Below the pieces are notes generated by a model. That model had not been told where the DNA came from. It worked only from the letters and a program-made list of their open reading frames with translations, and did not search any database. Of a stretch of 9,612 nucleotides of DNA, positions 1 to 6,949 are shown piece after piece. Origin of the DNA: Rikenellaceae bacterium (GTDB taxonomy: Bacteria; Bacteroidota; Bacteroidia; Bacteroidales; UBA932); contig CAAGGO010000419.1 in assembly GCA_900769385.1 (NCBI GenBank), positions 1 to 9,612 of the forward strand. Direction: 5' to 3'. How positions within the stretch are numbered: the stretch's first letter is position 1; each line of letters begins with the position of its first letter. A program made the translations under genes and the position numbers.

Positions 1-2667
1 GGCAAAATACGGAATGTTGGCCAATGCAACCAATGTTCCGTCTGCGTTGTATATTGGGGCATACAGTGAGGAATAATCCAGTTCGCCCAGTTTCTCCTTG
101 TTGATTACCTGCATCTTCTTCTCCTTAACCAGCTGATAATATGCATCAGGATGGATTCTTGAAGCCAACAGATAGCGGTCAAAGAGCTCCGGTTGGGTAG
201 AACGGATAAGCCTTCCGTGCGGGTCATACAAGTTTATTGTTGTCTGTGTATTCTTTGCAATCCTCTCCAGGGCCTGGAAAACCGTAGAGGTATTTATCTC
301 ATTATAGCTCTGGGAATACTTGCACAAGTCAGACAATGTCTGCTGCACAGTCTGCAGTCTCTCCTCCATCTGGGCCTTGTTGCTCTCCCTGTAATAGTTC
401 AGACAGAACCACACACTTCCAAATCCCATAAAAATAAGGGAGACTACCAATGAAATTGTAATAAGGTATGTGATCTTCCTCCTGAACGAATTTTTTGGAA
501 GCTTTATCCTCAAGCTGCGTTTACGGAATTTCCTGCCCCTCACAGATAGCATCAGCACTCCAGTATAAAAGAGCATCAGATATGAAAATGAAACAAGATA
601 CGGGAATATGCTTCGCTTCTCCCTGGTAATTATTATCAGGTTGTCATTCTCCGCCCTTGTTACAAAATGGAGATGGTTGTCATCCTTTACAACAGAGAAT
701 CCCAGCTTATAGTTATCGGGAATACAAACCATTGGATACACGTAGTTTCCCTTGTATATCACCAGGCGGTTGTCCATATATTTGGCGTATGAATATGCGG
801 TTGGCATATTTACATTGTCCGAAGGCTTGTAGTCAAACAGCACTGCGGTGTATCCGGTTACATCCTTGGTGTATCTTGATTCAAATTCAATGTACATTGT
901 AATTGAACCGTTTATCACACTGTTGTATCGGAGAACTCCCAAATAGCTTACCCTACCGTTGTAGTTGTTCAGGAAAAAGAAATTTGAGCCTGGGGACAAA
1001 GGGACACCGGACATCAGCAGCTCCTGATAATAGGCAGAACAGTCCACCATCTGCTGCCACTTGCTGTCCAGCAGCATATCATTCGGGCGGCAGATTGTAA
1101 TCTTTATCTCATATTTCTGGCTTACACCCTTAAGATAAAGTTCCTCCATCCTGTTCTGGATAAGGTTATACCTCTCCTGAGGCAAAGCCAGCATGGCTCC
1201 TATGATAGGATCTGACACAAGCTTTGGCTCTATTGACCTCAACTGCAGCTCAAGGCTTATGTCCCTCTCAACAGCCAGCTTGTTTGCCCACACCTTGCTC
1301 CCGTTAACCTCTTTCTTGAAACCCATATCACTCACCACAACTAGTGTGTAGCAAGAGATTATACAGATATATGCAAGAATGTATTTTGGCCTTATTATAG
1401 TGGTCCTCTTTACAAAAGGCAACAGAGGAATAAAAAGCTGCAACGAAAGGTACAATACTGTAAACAGCATTGCATAAGAGGCATAGGCCAATATTGAATA
1501 TACACTCAGCTCTTCAAGCCTGTAAAGTTCCAATACAATATTGGAGTTATATATCACTGAACCGAATGCGTAATTGATGTATGCAGCAAGCAATACAGGT
1601 ACAATACCCAGGAACAGGCATATTGCCCTGCGTCCCCATTTTCCCTCCTTTTTAAGGAGCAACAATATATTCTTCCGCAACAGGTACAGCCCCATTACCA
1701 CCAGCGACACATACAGGTTGTTGAGCAGGAAGTTGCCGAACGATGAAAATATTCCCGCATCTGCATACAGGTTTGGGGAGAAAATCTGGGAATCATATCT
1801 CAAGCTTACCCCAAGGCCAAAGCACAGATACCTTACAAAGGTCAATCCCAGAATATATACCAACAATGACTTGAAATTTCTCCGGGTATACAGGAATGTG
1901 AACAGTGCTGCACAGAAAAACAACAGTGCCAGCCATTTGAGAGGAACCGCCATTCCGGCATTGAAAGCTGTAAGTTCATTGCCTACAGAGAACAATGGAC
2001 CTCCACCGGCTCCATAAACCACAACACCCTCATCAAATGTTACCGGTGAAAGGGTTATCCTCTTCTTCACCCCAAGAGCCGGGTTTATCTTGCTGGCAAG
2101 AATTGTGTTGTTGGAAAGGTATTCTGTTTTTATAAGGAGTCCGGAGATTACCTTCACGGGCCCGTGCCTGTACACTTTAACCACATACCACGCAGATCCA
2201 AGGTTTACATACTGTTCTTGCTCGGTAAGATACGCCAGCGGAGCACTGTAAAGGCTCCTGCTGTTCAGATGGTTTATTCCATACCATAAGGTAAGTACAT
2301 CCACCTCATCATTTGCCACAGGAAACTGGTTCGCCCAACTCTGCAGTGTATCCGCATTATAACGGTAAATGACCATATCGGACGGAAAGTCCTCAAACTG
2401 CAGCCACTCGTCAACAGGCTTTCCCAACGCCTCTGCCACATATCCCTCCAGAATCTCCTGCCTGTTGTGTATTTTCCTCTCCATCTTCTCCGCCTCAGCC
2501 TGCAATCCTGCTCCCGACGGCACTGCCACGTATGAGACCATAAACAACAGAACTGCCATACACAACAGGACAGCCGTCCCGTTGTTGAGCAAAAGGGCGG
2601 CAACACTGCCGGCCATTTTGCCAACAATACTGTATAAGCGGTTCATATTGGAACGGAAATCACTCAT
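1..2667 (-). CDS. Large multi-pass membrane sensor protein, probably the N-terminal part of a sensor histidine kinase (3' end outside window)
   Basis: The minus strand is open for 889 codons from the ATG at 2667 to the window edge. Nine hydrophobic segments are visible, at about residues 31-50, 243-261, 266-285, 310-330, 347-368, 389-418, 428-447, 687-708 and 732-756. Basic residues flank them on the predicted cytoplasmic side (TRRNFK near 261, RGRKFRKR near 710, FRRK near 728). This topology leaves three extracytoplasmic regions: about 51-242, 448-686 and 757 onward. The last resembles the Cache-like sensor regions that precede a HAMP linker in Bacteroidota hybrid or classical kinases (for example NLYDPHGRLIRS near 812). 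No H-box, HATPase or receiver motif is in view, so kinase identity is inferred from architecture and family resemblance. The ATG overlaps the rlmH stop by 8 bases (ATGAGTGA), suggesting co-transcription and coupled translation. An alternative start at codon 8 has no better ribosome site. Confidence 0.62.
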   Translation of the reverse strand, partial: MSDFRSNMNRLYSIVGKMAGSVAALLLNNGTAVLLCMAVLLFMVSYVAVPSGAGLQAEAEKMERKIHNRQEILEGYVAEALGKPVDEWLQFEDFPSDMVIYRYNADTLQSWANQFPVANDEVDVLTLWYGINHLNSRSLYSAPLAYLTEQEQYVNLGSAWYVVKVYRHGPVKVISGLLIKTEYLSNNTILASKINPALGVKKRITLSPVTFDEGVVVYGAGGGPLFSVGNELTAFNAGMAVPLKWLALLFFCAALFTFLYTRRNFKSLLVYILGLTFVRYLCFGLGVSLRYDSQIFSPNLYADAGIFSSFGNFLLNNLYVSLVVMGLYLLRKNILLLLKKEGKWGRRAICLFLGIVPVLLAAYINYAFGSVIYNSNIVLELYRLEELSVYSILAYASYAMLFTVLYLSLQLFIPLLPFVKRTTIIRPKYILAYICIISCYTLVVVSDMGFKKEVNGSKVWANKLAVERDISLELQLRSIEPKLVSDPIIGAMLALPQERYNLIQNRMEELYLKGVSQKYEIKITICRPNDMLLDSKWQQMVDCSAYYQELLMSGVPLSPGSNFFFLNNYNGRVSYLGVLRYNSVINGSITMYIEFESRYTKDVTGYTAVLFDYKPSDNVNMPTAYSYAKYMDNRLVIYKGNYVYPMVCIPDNYKLGFSVVKDDNHLHFVTRAENDNLIIITREKRSIFPYLVSFSYLMLFYTGVLMLSVRGRKFRKRSLRIKLPKNSFRRKITYLITISLVVSLIFMGFGSVWFCLNYYRESNKAQMEERLQTVQQTLSDLCKYSQSYNEINTSTVFQALERIAKNTQTTINLYDPHGRLIRSTQPELFDRYLLASRIHPDAYYQLVKEKKMQVINKEKLGELDYSSLYAPIYNADGTLVALANIPYFA

Positions 2668-3133
2668 GGTGGTACGGTTCACCTTTCATTATTGTAAAAG
2701 CCCTGTACAATTGTTCAAGAAAAATTACCCTTATAATCTGGTGGGAAAAGGTCATTTTTGAAAGGGAAATCTTGCTGCCTGCCCTCTGGTACACCTTCTG
2801 CGAAAAGCCATAAGCGCCACCTATGACAAACACCATATCCTTTCCCTCATAGTTGATCTTCTTTTCAAGATGGGATGCCCATTCCAATGAAGTAAAGGTA
2901 TTTCCTCTCTCATCAAGGAGAATGACATCATCCGTATTCTTTATGTTCTTAAGGATGAGTTCCCCCTCCTTCTCCTTTATCTGCTCCTTGGACATTGCCT
3001 GAACGCCCTTGAGTTCAGGAATCTCCACCCTATTGTAATTCACATAATGGGCCAGGCGTTTTTCATATAACGCAATACCCTCATTTATATAGGGAAAAGC
3101 TGTTTTACCTACAAGCAACAATGTAATCTTCAT
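2660..3133 (-). CDS. rlmH: 23S rRNA (pseudouridine(1915)-N(3))-methyltransferase RlmH
   Basis: The 157-residue product matches the size of RlmH (about 155 residues), the SPOUT-class enzyme. It uses S-adenosylmethionine to methylate N3 of pseudouridine 1915 in helix 69 of 23S rRNA, acting on assembled 70S ribosomes. Visible family features are the N-terminus MKITLLLVGK, LLDERG at 72-77, the SAM-site glycine loop VIGGAYGF at 103-110, and the strongly conserved C-terminal block beginning KISLSKMTF at 121. The protein ends GEPYHHE, with the YHH tail used in catalysis and ribosome contact. The open frame extends 12 codons upstream to 3169, but that stretch carries the promoter and has no family similarity, so I place the start at 3133. 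The 3' end overlaps the large sensor gene by 8 bases. Nothing is missing from the family motifs. Confidence 0.95.
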   Translation of the reverse strand: MKITLLLVGKTAFPYINEGIALYEKRLAHYVNYNRVEIPELKGVQAMSKEQIKEKEGELILKNIKNTDDVILLDERGNTFTSLEWASHLEKKINYEGKDMVFVIGGAYGFSQKVYQRAGSKISLSKMTFSHQIIRVIFLEQLYRAFTIMKGEPYHHE

Positions 3134-3138
3134 ATAAA

Positions 3139-3170
3139 CAAAAGTAGGAATATGGCTTGTTTTTTGCAAG
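3139..3170 (-). promoter_or_regulatory. Bacteroidota-type promoter for rlmH
   Basis: Reading the minus strand, CTTG (3167-3170) is followed by a 20-base spacer and TACTTTTG (3139-3146). This is an exact match to the Bacteroidota housekeeping -7 consensus TAnnTTTG, with a -33 TTG at the normal spacing. Only five bases lie between the -7 box and the rlmH ATG, so the transcript should start at or within a few bases of the start codon. The mRNA would then be leaderless or nearly so. It probably also drives the downstream sensor gene. Confidence 0.75.
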
Positions 3171-3187
3171 TTTAATGCCGTTATTTG
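3157..3187 (+). promoter_or_regulatory. Weak candidate promoter for the DUF4783 gene
   Basis: On the plus strand TTG at 3157-3159 is followed after 20 bases by GTTATTTG (3180-3187). This keeps the TTTG half of the Bacteroidota -7 box but not its leading TA. The position fits a 20-25 base leader ahead of the ATG at 3214. The call is tentative because only part of the consensus is present, and no better match was found between 3134 and 3213. Confidence 0.3.
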
Positions 3188-3213
3188 CAGAACAAAAACT
3201 TGACTGACAATAT

Positions 3214-3606
3214 ATGAAGAAAATCATACTGCTTATTGCAATAACCGCCCTAACCGCAACCGGAATGCTTGCCCAGAAGCAGGCAGACGTGTTTGTACCA
3301 ATAGGCAAATACCTGCAGATGGGAGATTCAGATAAACTCTCAGCCTGGTTTGCCAGCAATCTTGAACTGGACATTTTGGGCTCCGTGAGTGCATGCAGCA
3401 AAATTCAGGCAACACAGATTATGAAGGATTTCTTTGTAAACTACACCCCAAAATCATTCTCAATCATACACAAGAGCGGTAAGGCACCCCTTACATACGC
3501 AATAGGAAGCCTGAGTGCCGGCGGAGAAAAATTCCGTATAACACTCTTTGTAATGACCCAGGAAAAAGGGAACCAGATACAACAGCTGAGAATAGAGAGG
3601 GAATAA
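3214..3606 (+). CDS. DUF4783 family small exported protein
   Basis: The product has 130 residues. A classical signal peptide is visible: MKK, a hydrophobic core to about residue 17, then a likely cleavage near LA-QK at 20/21, which predicts export across the inner membrane. The mature part matches the DUF4783 pattern of Bacteroidota: VPIGKYLQMGDSDKLSAWF at 28-46, LELDILG at 50-56, CSKIQATQIMKDFF at 61-74, TPKSFSIIHKSGK at 78-90, YAIGSL at 95-100, KFRITLFV at 106-113, and the terminal QQLRIE. The function of this family is not established. The fold is likely a small alpha+beta domain of the NTF2-like kind, which is inference. There is no Shine-Dalgarno sequence before the ATG, as is usual in this phylum. 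It is divergent from rlmH and convergent with ettA. Confidence 0.88.
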   Translation: MKKIILLIAITALTATGMLAQKQADVFVPIGKYLQMGDSDKLSAWFASNLELDILGSVSACSKIQATQIMKDFFVNYTPKSFSIIHKSGKAPLTYAIGSLSAGGEKFRITLFVMTQEKGNQIQQLRIERE

Positions 3607-3609
3607 AAT

Positions 3610-3643
3610 AAAAGCTGGAGCAAAATTCATTGCTCCAGCTTTT
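3610..3643. terminator. Bidirectional intrinsic terminator between the DUF4783 gene and ettA
   Basis: A perfect 14-bp inverted repeat, AAAAGCTGGAGCAA (3610-3623) and TTGCTCCAGCTTTT (3630-3643), surrounds the six-base loop AATTCA. On the plus strand the stem runs into TTTTGTTTTAT; on the minus strand it runs into TTTTATTTTATTC. It sits 3 bases after the DUF4783 stop and 21 bases after the ettA stop, so it can end both convergent transcripts. Confidence 0.92.
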
Positions 3644-3664
3644 GTTTTATGAACATCTTGGAAA

Positions 3665-5341
3665 CTACTCCATAAGTTTCTTGTACTTGAACTTCTTGGG
3701 CTCAACATTTCCAAGTCTCATCTTCTTGTTCTCCTCGTACTCAGAGTAGGTGCCCTCATAGAAGTAAACTTTTGAATCACCCTCAAATGCAAGGATATGG
3801 GTACAGATTCTGTCAAGGAACCAACGGTCGTGGGAAATTACCACTGCACAACCAGCAAAGTTCTCCAGACCCTCCTCCAAAGCACGGATTGTATTTACAT
3901 CCACGTCATTGGTAGGCTCATCCAAAAGAAGAACGTTTGCACCCTCCTTAAGGGTCAGGGCAAGGTGAAGACGGTTTCTCTCACCGCCACTCAATACACC
4001 GCATTTTTTCTCCTGGTCTGCACCGCTGAAGTTGAAACGTGAAACGTATGCCCTTGCATTAACCTCCTTATTGCCAAGCTTCACATACTCTGAATTCTCT
4101 GCAATTGTTTCATATACTGTCTTCTCAGGATCAATGCTCTTATGCTGCTGGTCAATGTATGCAACCTTAACGGTCTCACCCACCTTGAATTCACCTTTGT
4201 TTGGCTGGTCATATCCCATAATCAGACGGAACAAAGTTGTCTTACCGGCACCGTTAGGTCCAATCACACCAACAATACCTGCAGGCGGCAACTTGAAGTT
4301 AAGGCCTTCATAAAGCACTCTGTCTCCAAATGCCTTGGTAACATCAATAGCCTCAATGACATTTGTACCCAAACGCGGTCCGTTAGGGATAAAGATCTCA
4401 AGCTTCTCCTCTTTCTGCTTGCCATCTTCGTTCAACATCTTCTCGTATGCTCCCAAACGTGCTTTGGATTTTGCGTGACGGGCTTTAGGGGCCATTCTAA
4501 CCCACTCCAACTCCCTTTCAAGAGTTTTGCGGCGTTTGCTCTCCTGCTTCTCCTCCATCTGCAGTCTGTTTGACTTCTGGTCAAGCCAAGAAGAGTAGTT
4601 GCCCTTCCAAGGAATACCCTCTCCCCTGTCAAGTTCAAGAATCCAACCGGCTACATTATCAAGGAAATAACGGTCGTGGGTAACTGCAATCACAGTTCCC
4701 TTATATTGCTGCAAGTGTGCCTCAAGCCACTGGATACTCTCCGTGTCAAGGTGGTTGGTAGGCTCGTCCAACAACAGCACATCAGGCTCCTGCAAAAGAA
4801 GACGGCACAAAGCAACCCTTCTTCTCTCACCACCACTCAAATTTTTCACCAATGCATCAGGCTCAGGACACATCAAGGCATCCATAGCCCTCTCAAGTTT
4901 TGAATCAATGTCCCATCCCCCAAGCTGCTCAATCCTCTCTGTAAGCTCACCCTGTCTCTCAATAAGCTTGGCCATCTGGTCATCATCCATAGGCTCCATA
5001 AATTTGGCGTTGATCTCCTCGTACTCCTTAAGTACATCCACAACCTCCTGAACACCCTCCTCAACAACTTCCTTTACAGTCTTGTTCTCGTCAAGCTGAG
5101 GCTCCTGCTCAAGGTATCCAACAGAATAACCTGGAGCCCAAACCACTTCTCCCTGATAAGATTTCTCAATACCTGCAATTATTTTCATTAGGGTAGACTT
5201 ACCGGAACCGTTCAAACCAATGATTCCAATCTTTGCCCCATAGAAAAATGAAAGGTAAATGTCCTTAAGAATTGTCTTGTTGCTGGCAGGCAGAATCTTG
5301 CCTACGCCATTCATTGAAAAAATTATCTTTTCGTCTGCCAT
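3665..5341 (-). CDS. ettA: Energy-dependent translational throttle protein EttA (ABC-F ATPase)
   Basis: From the ATG at 5341 the product has 558 residues, close to the roughly 555 of E. coli EttA. EttA binds the ribosomal E site and gates entry of the ribosome into elongation according to the ATP/ADP state. Two ABC domains are complete. NBD1 has Walker A GLNGSGKS (42-49), signature LSGGE (168-172), Walker B LLLDEP with catalytic E193, and switch H222. NBD2 has GPNGAGKT (361-368), LSGGE (450-454), E475 and H504. The arm insertion (about 93-137) and the charged P-site linker (about 240-320, rich in R/K/E) fit EttA rather than other ABC-F members. There are no membrane segments. The start was chosen because MADEKIIFSMNGVGK is the family N-terminus. 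However, the same frame continues upstream without a stop for 166 codons through an AraC-type domain, so a 724-residue product from 5839 is possible. Confidence 0.93.
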   Translation of the reverse strand: MADEKIIFSMNGVGKILPASNKTILKDIYLSFFYGAKIGIIGLNGSGKSTLMKIIAGIEKSYQGEVVWAPGYSVGYLEQEPQLDENKTVKEVVEEGVQEVVDVLKEYEEINAKFMEPMDDDQMAKLIERQGELTERIEQLGGWDIDSKLERAMDALMCPEPDALVKNLSGGERRRVALCRLLLQEPDVLLLDEPTNHLDTESIQWLEAHLQQYKGTVIAVTHDRYFLDNVAGWILELDRGEGIPWKGNYSSWLDQKSNRLQMEEKQESKRRKTLERELEWVRMAPKARHAKSKARLGAYEKMLNEDGKQKEEKLEIFIPNGPRLGTNVIEAIDVTKAFGDRVLYEGLNFKLPPAGIVGVIGPNGAGKTTLFRLIMGYDQPNKGEFKVGETVKVAYIDQQHKSIDPEKTVYETIAENSEYVKLGNKEVNARAYVSRFNFSGADQEKKCGVLSGGERNRLHLALTLKEGANVLLLDEPTNDVDVNTIRALEEGLENFAGCAVVISHDRWFLDRICTHILAFEGDSKVYFYEGTYSEYEENKKMRLGNVEPKKFKYKKLME

Positions 5342-5839
5342 ATCATTGTATAATTTCAGGCAAATATACTTTTTTTTAAGCAAATTCCATCGCTGTGGCC
5401 CTGCATCCATCAATGCCCTGTAAAAAGCCCTGGCTGAAGGGAAGCCGCTGTCAGCAACAAGCTGCTGTACATCATACTCCCCTCCTTGAATGCATTCAGT
5501 TGCATAATCCAGTCTCAACGCATTCAGATAACCTGTAAAGGAGACTTTCTTCTTCCAGTTGAACATCCGTGAAAGATAAGTTCGGTTGGTCCCAACCTCC
5601 TGCGCCAGCATCTCCAAAGTAATGTTTGGGTTAAGATAAAGTAACTTTATCCTCATCACCTCATCAACCCTGAAAGAAAGCTCATCAAGCTTGTCAGTTA
5701 CAGGCACCAGCTCAACCTTGCACTCACCTGCTCCAGCCCACCTGTCCTGAGAACTGTCAATCTCCTTCTGTACCATTTTCTTCTCCGCCCTCTCCAGCAG
5801 CTGCCTAAAGAAGGTAATCATCCACGCAAACAGGCTCAT
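5342..5839 (-). CDS. Soluble AraC-type helix-turn-helix regulator, in frame with EttA and lacking its own stop codon
   Basis: From the ATG at 5839, which has GGAGAG just upstream, 166 codons read directly into EttA. An amphipathic start (MSLFAWMITFF) and a charged stretch precede a two-part AraC-type DNA-binding domain. The first helix-turn-helix is around 73-95 (LAQEVGTNRTYLSRMF) and the second around 122-150 (LVADSGFPSARAFYRAL). The domain is clearly related to that of the gene upstream, which shares the GTN-K/R-TYLSR core. There is no effector or membrane domain. The start overlaps the upstream gene by 35 bases, and an in-frame TGA 12 bases before the ATG rules out a longer form. The domain would normally end soon after the RW at residues 150-151. 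Here it continues across an A8 run and about ten further codons to the EttA methionine. It may be an independent gene whose stop was lost, a frameshifting gene, or part of a real fusion. Confidence 0.72.
5343..5377 (-). other. A8 homopolymer with stops in both alternative frames at the regulator/EttA junction (possible slippage site)
   Basis: On the coding strand eight A residues (5370-5377) sit in CTT AAA AAA AAG. Frame 0 continues into EttA. The +1 frame reads SIFA then TGA at 5356-5358. The -1 frame reads VYLPEIIQ then TGA at 5343-5345, one base before the ettA ATG. Runs of A are known sites for polymerase or ribosome slippage and also for sequencing error. The frames and stops are read directly; any slippage is inferred. 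Confidence 0.5.
5361..5368 (-). promoter_or_regulatory. Candidate -7 box of an internal ettA promoter
   Basis: TATATTTG on the minus strand matches the Bacteroidota consensus TAnnTTTG exactly. It lies 19 bases upstream of the ettA ATG, inside the 3' part of the regulator reading frame and directly beside the A8 run. At the expected 19-21 base distance upstream there is no TTG -33 element. An eight-base box with four fixed positions in an AT-rich stretch can also occur by chance. If active it would give a leader of about 13 bases and allow EttA to be made without the upstream regulator. Confidence 0.42.
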
Positions 5840-6917
5840 TGCTCTCCAATTTCATTTTTATCATCCTGCACCAGTCACCGGGGGTAAACCCGGTATTGCA
5901 CTTGAACACTATTGAAAAATTGCTGCTGGAGCTGAATCCGCACTGCTCCGCAAGCTCTTTCATTTCAACATTCGGGTTCTGCAAATAAAGCGCACACGCC
6001 TCCCTCACCCTGTAATAATTCACAAACTGGCAGAAATTCTTTGACAATCTGGTATTTAAAGCTCTTGAAAGGTAAGTCTTGTTGGTTCCTATCATAAGGG
6101 CAACACTCCCAATTTTAATGTCCACATTCCTGTAAAGCTTCTCTCTGGCAAACAAAGCCATAAGGGAATAAATGATGCGGGAATCCTCCACAACCCCCTC
6201 ATTGGCCGTACTTGCCCCGTCATCCTCCAGCATAAGGGTACTCCCAACCACCTTGCCAAGCATATACCCTTTTCGCCTGCCCACCACAATCTCATTAAGC
6301 TGCTTCACATCAAGGCAAGAGGGTTTGTCATAATGCATATACCCCAGCAACATCCCAAGAAAAACAAAAATCACCACCCTGGAAAACCATTCACAGCCAC
6401 TGCATCCCTGCAACACTTCAATTGTTATCCCACCCAGCACAACAAATGGAACTGCAACAGCAAAATAATCCAGCAACTTTCCCGTACTGATGGAACCCTT
6501 CATTCCCTTGTGCCTTCCCTTCATCATACAGGCATACAAGACCAACAATAACCACATAAAAATATTGAGATACGCATAGCCTCTGAACATTGCTGTCCTC
6601 TCCTTCCCGATAATCCACGCTGCAGCTTCATACAGAAAAATAACAGGGACGACATATACAAATACTGGAATCTCAGCTTTTCTCCCCCTCTTAAGCATTG
6701 CATTCCACAAAACATATCCTCCGAACATTGAGGAAAACACAGCCATTCTCATAGCGCAGAGAGAATAATCACCAGAGAACAGTACAACCGGGACAAGCGC
6801 CAGTGGCAATACTATAATTTCATTGCCGCCCAATGGTGTCCGGCTTCTCCACCACTTCACAGCAAGGAAAGCAAAACAGCATAAAGAAACTGCTGCACAC
6901 AAAAATTTCAAAATCAT
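5805..6917 (-). CDS. Membrane-anchored AraC-family transcriptional regulator (7 TM plus C-terminal HTH)
   Basis: The product has 370 residues. The N-terminal half has about seven hydrophobic segments (roughly 2-20, 32-50, 54-74, 82-103, 113-132, 150-169 and 178-195). A cytoplasmic linker leads to a C-terminal AraC-type DNA-binding domain. Its first helix-turn-helix is around 267-288 (SVALMIGTNKTYLSRAL) and its second around 317-349, with the family signature CGFSSSSNFSIVFK followed by GFTPGDW. This layout, a membrane sensor joined directly to a DNA-binding domain, is common in Bacteroidota. The signal and target genes are unknown. The likely start has a TACATTTG promoter box upstream. The 3' end overlaps the next regulator by 35 bases, so the two are probably co-transcribed. 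The tail after the HTH (about residues 352-370) is not conserved in appearance. Confidence 0.85.
   Translation of the reverse strand: MILKFLCAAVSLCCFAFLAVKWWRSRTPLGGNEIIVLPLALVPVVLFSGDYSLCAMRMAVFSSMFGGYVLWNAMLKRGRKAEIPVFVYVVPVIFLYEAAAWIIGKERTAMFRGYAYLNIFMWLLLVLYACMMKGRHKGMKGSISTGKLLDYFAVAVPFVVLGGITIEVLQGCSGCEWFSRVVIFVFLGMLLGYMHYDKPSCLDVKQLNEIVVGRRKGYMLGKVVGSTLMLEDDGASTANEGVVEDSRIIYSLMALFAREKLYRNVDIKIGSVALMIGTNKTYLSRALNTRLSKNFCQFVNYYRVREACALYLQNPNVEMKELAEQCGFSSSSNFSIVFKCNTGFTPGDWCRMIKMKLESNEPVCVDDYLL
5842..5847 (-). promoter_or_regulatory. Shine-Dalgarno-like site supporting the start at 5839
   Basis: GGAGAG lies two bases before the ATG at 5839, with the GGAG core four bases from the start codon. 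This spacing is short, but such a site is rare among the starts in this window. It lies within the last codons of the upstream membrane regulator, so ribosomes finishing that gene could reinitiate here. Confidence 0.4.
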
Positions 6918-6949
6918 ATTTCAGTTGGATTCAACAATTATTTTGTATG

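Noticed and set aside
1574..2017. Plus-strand open frame of 147 codons inside the sensor region
   Set aside because: It lies opposite a continuous 889-codon minus-strand frame with clear membrane and domain structure; its translation has no recognisable motif or sensible start context.
2369..2761. Plus-strand open frame of 130 codons spanning the sensor/rlmH overlap
   Set aside because: It is antisense to two well-supported genes and its product resembles no family.
3134..3169. Twelve-codon N-terminal extension of rlmH starting at the ATG at 3169
   Set aside because: It overlaps a full promoter match and has no resemblance to the RlmH family, whose N-terminus matches the start at 3133.
3105..3401. 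Minus-strand open frame of 98 codons across the divergent promoter and the DUF4783 gene
   Set aside because: It runs antisense through the DUF4783 coding region and the rlmH promoter, with no motif.
4432..4638. Short minus-strand frame inside ettA
   Set aside because: It is an out-of-frame shadow of the EttA linker region with arginine-rich low-complexity translation and no start signal.
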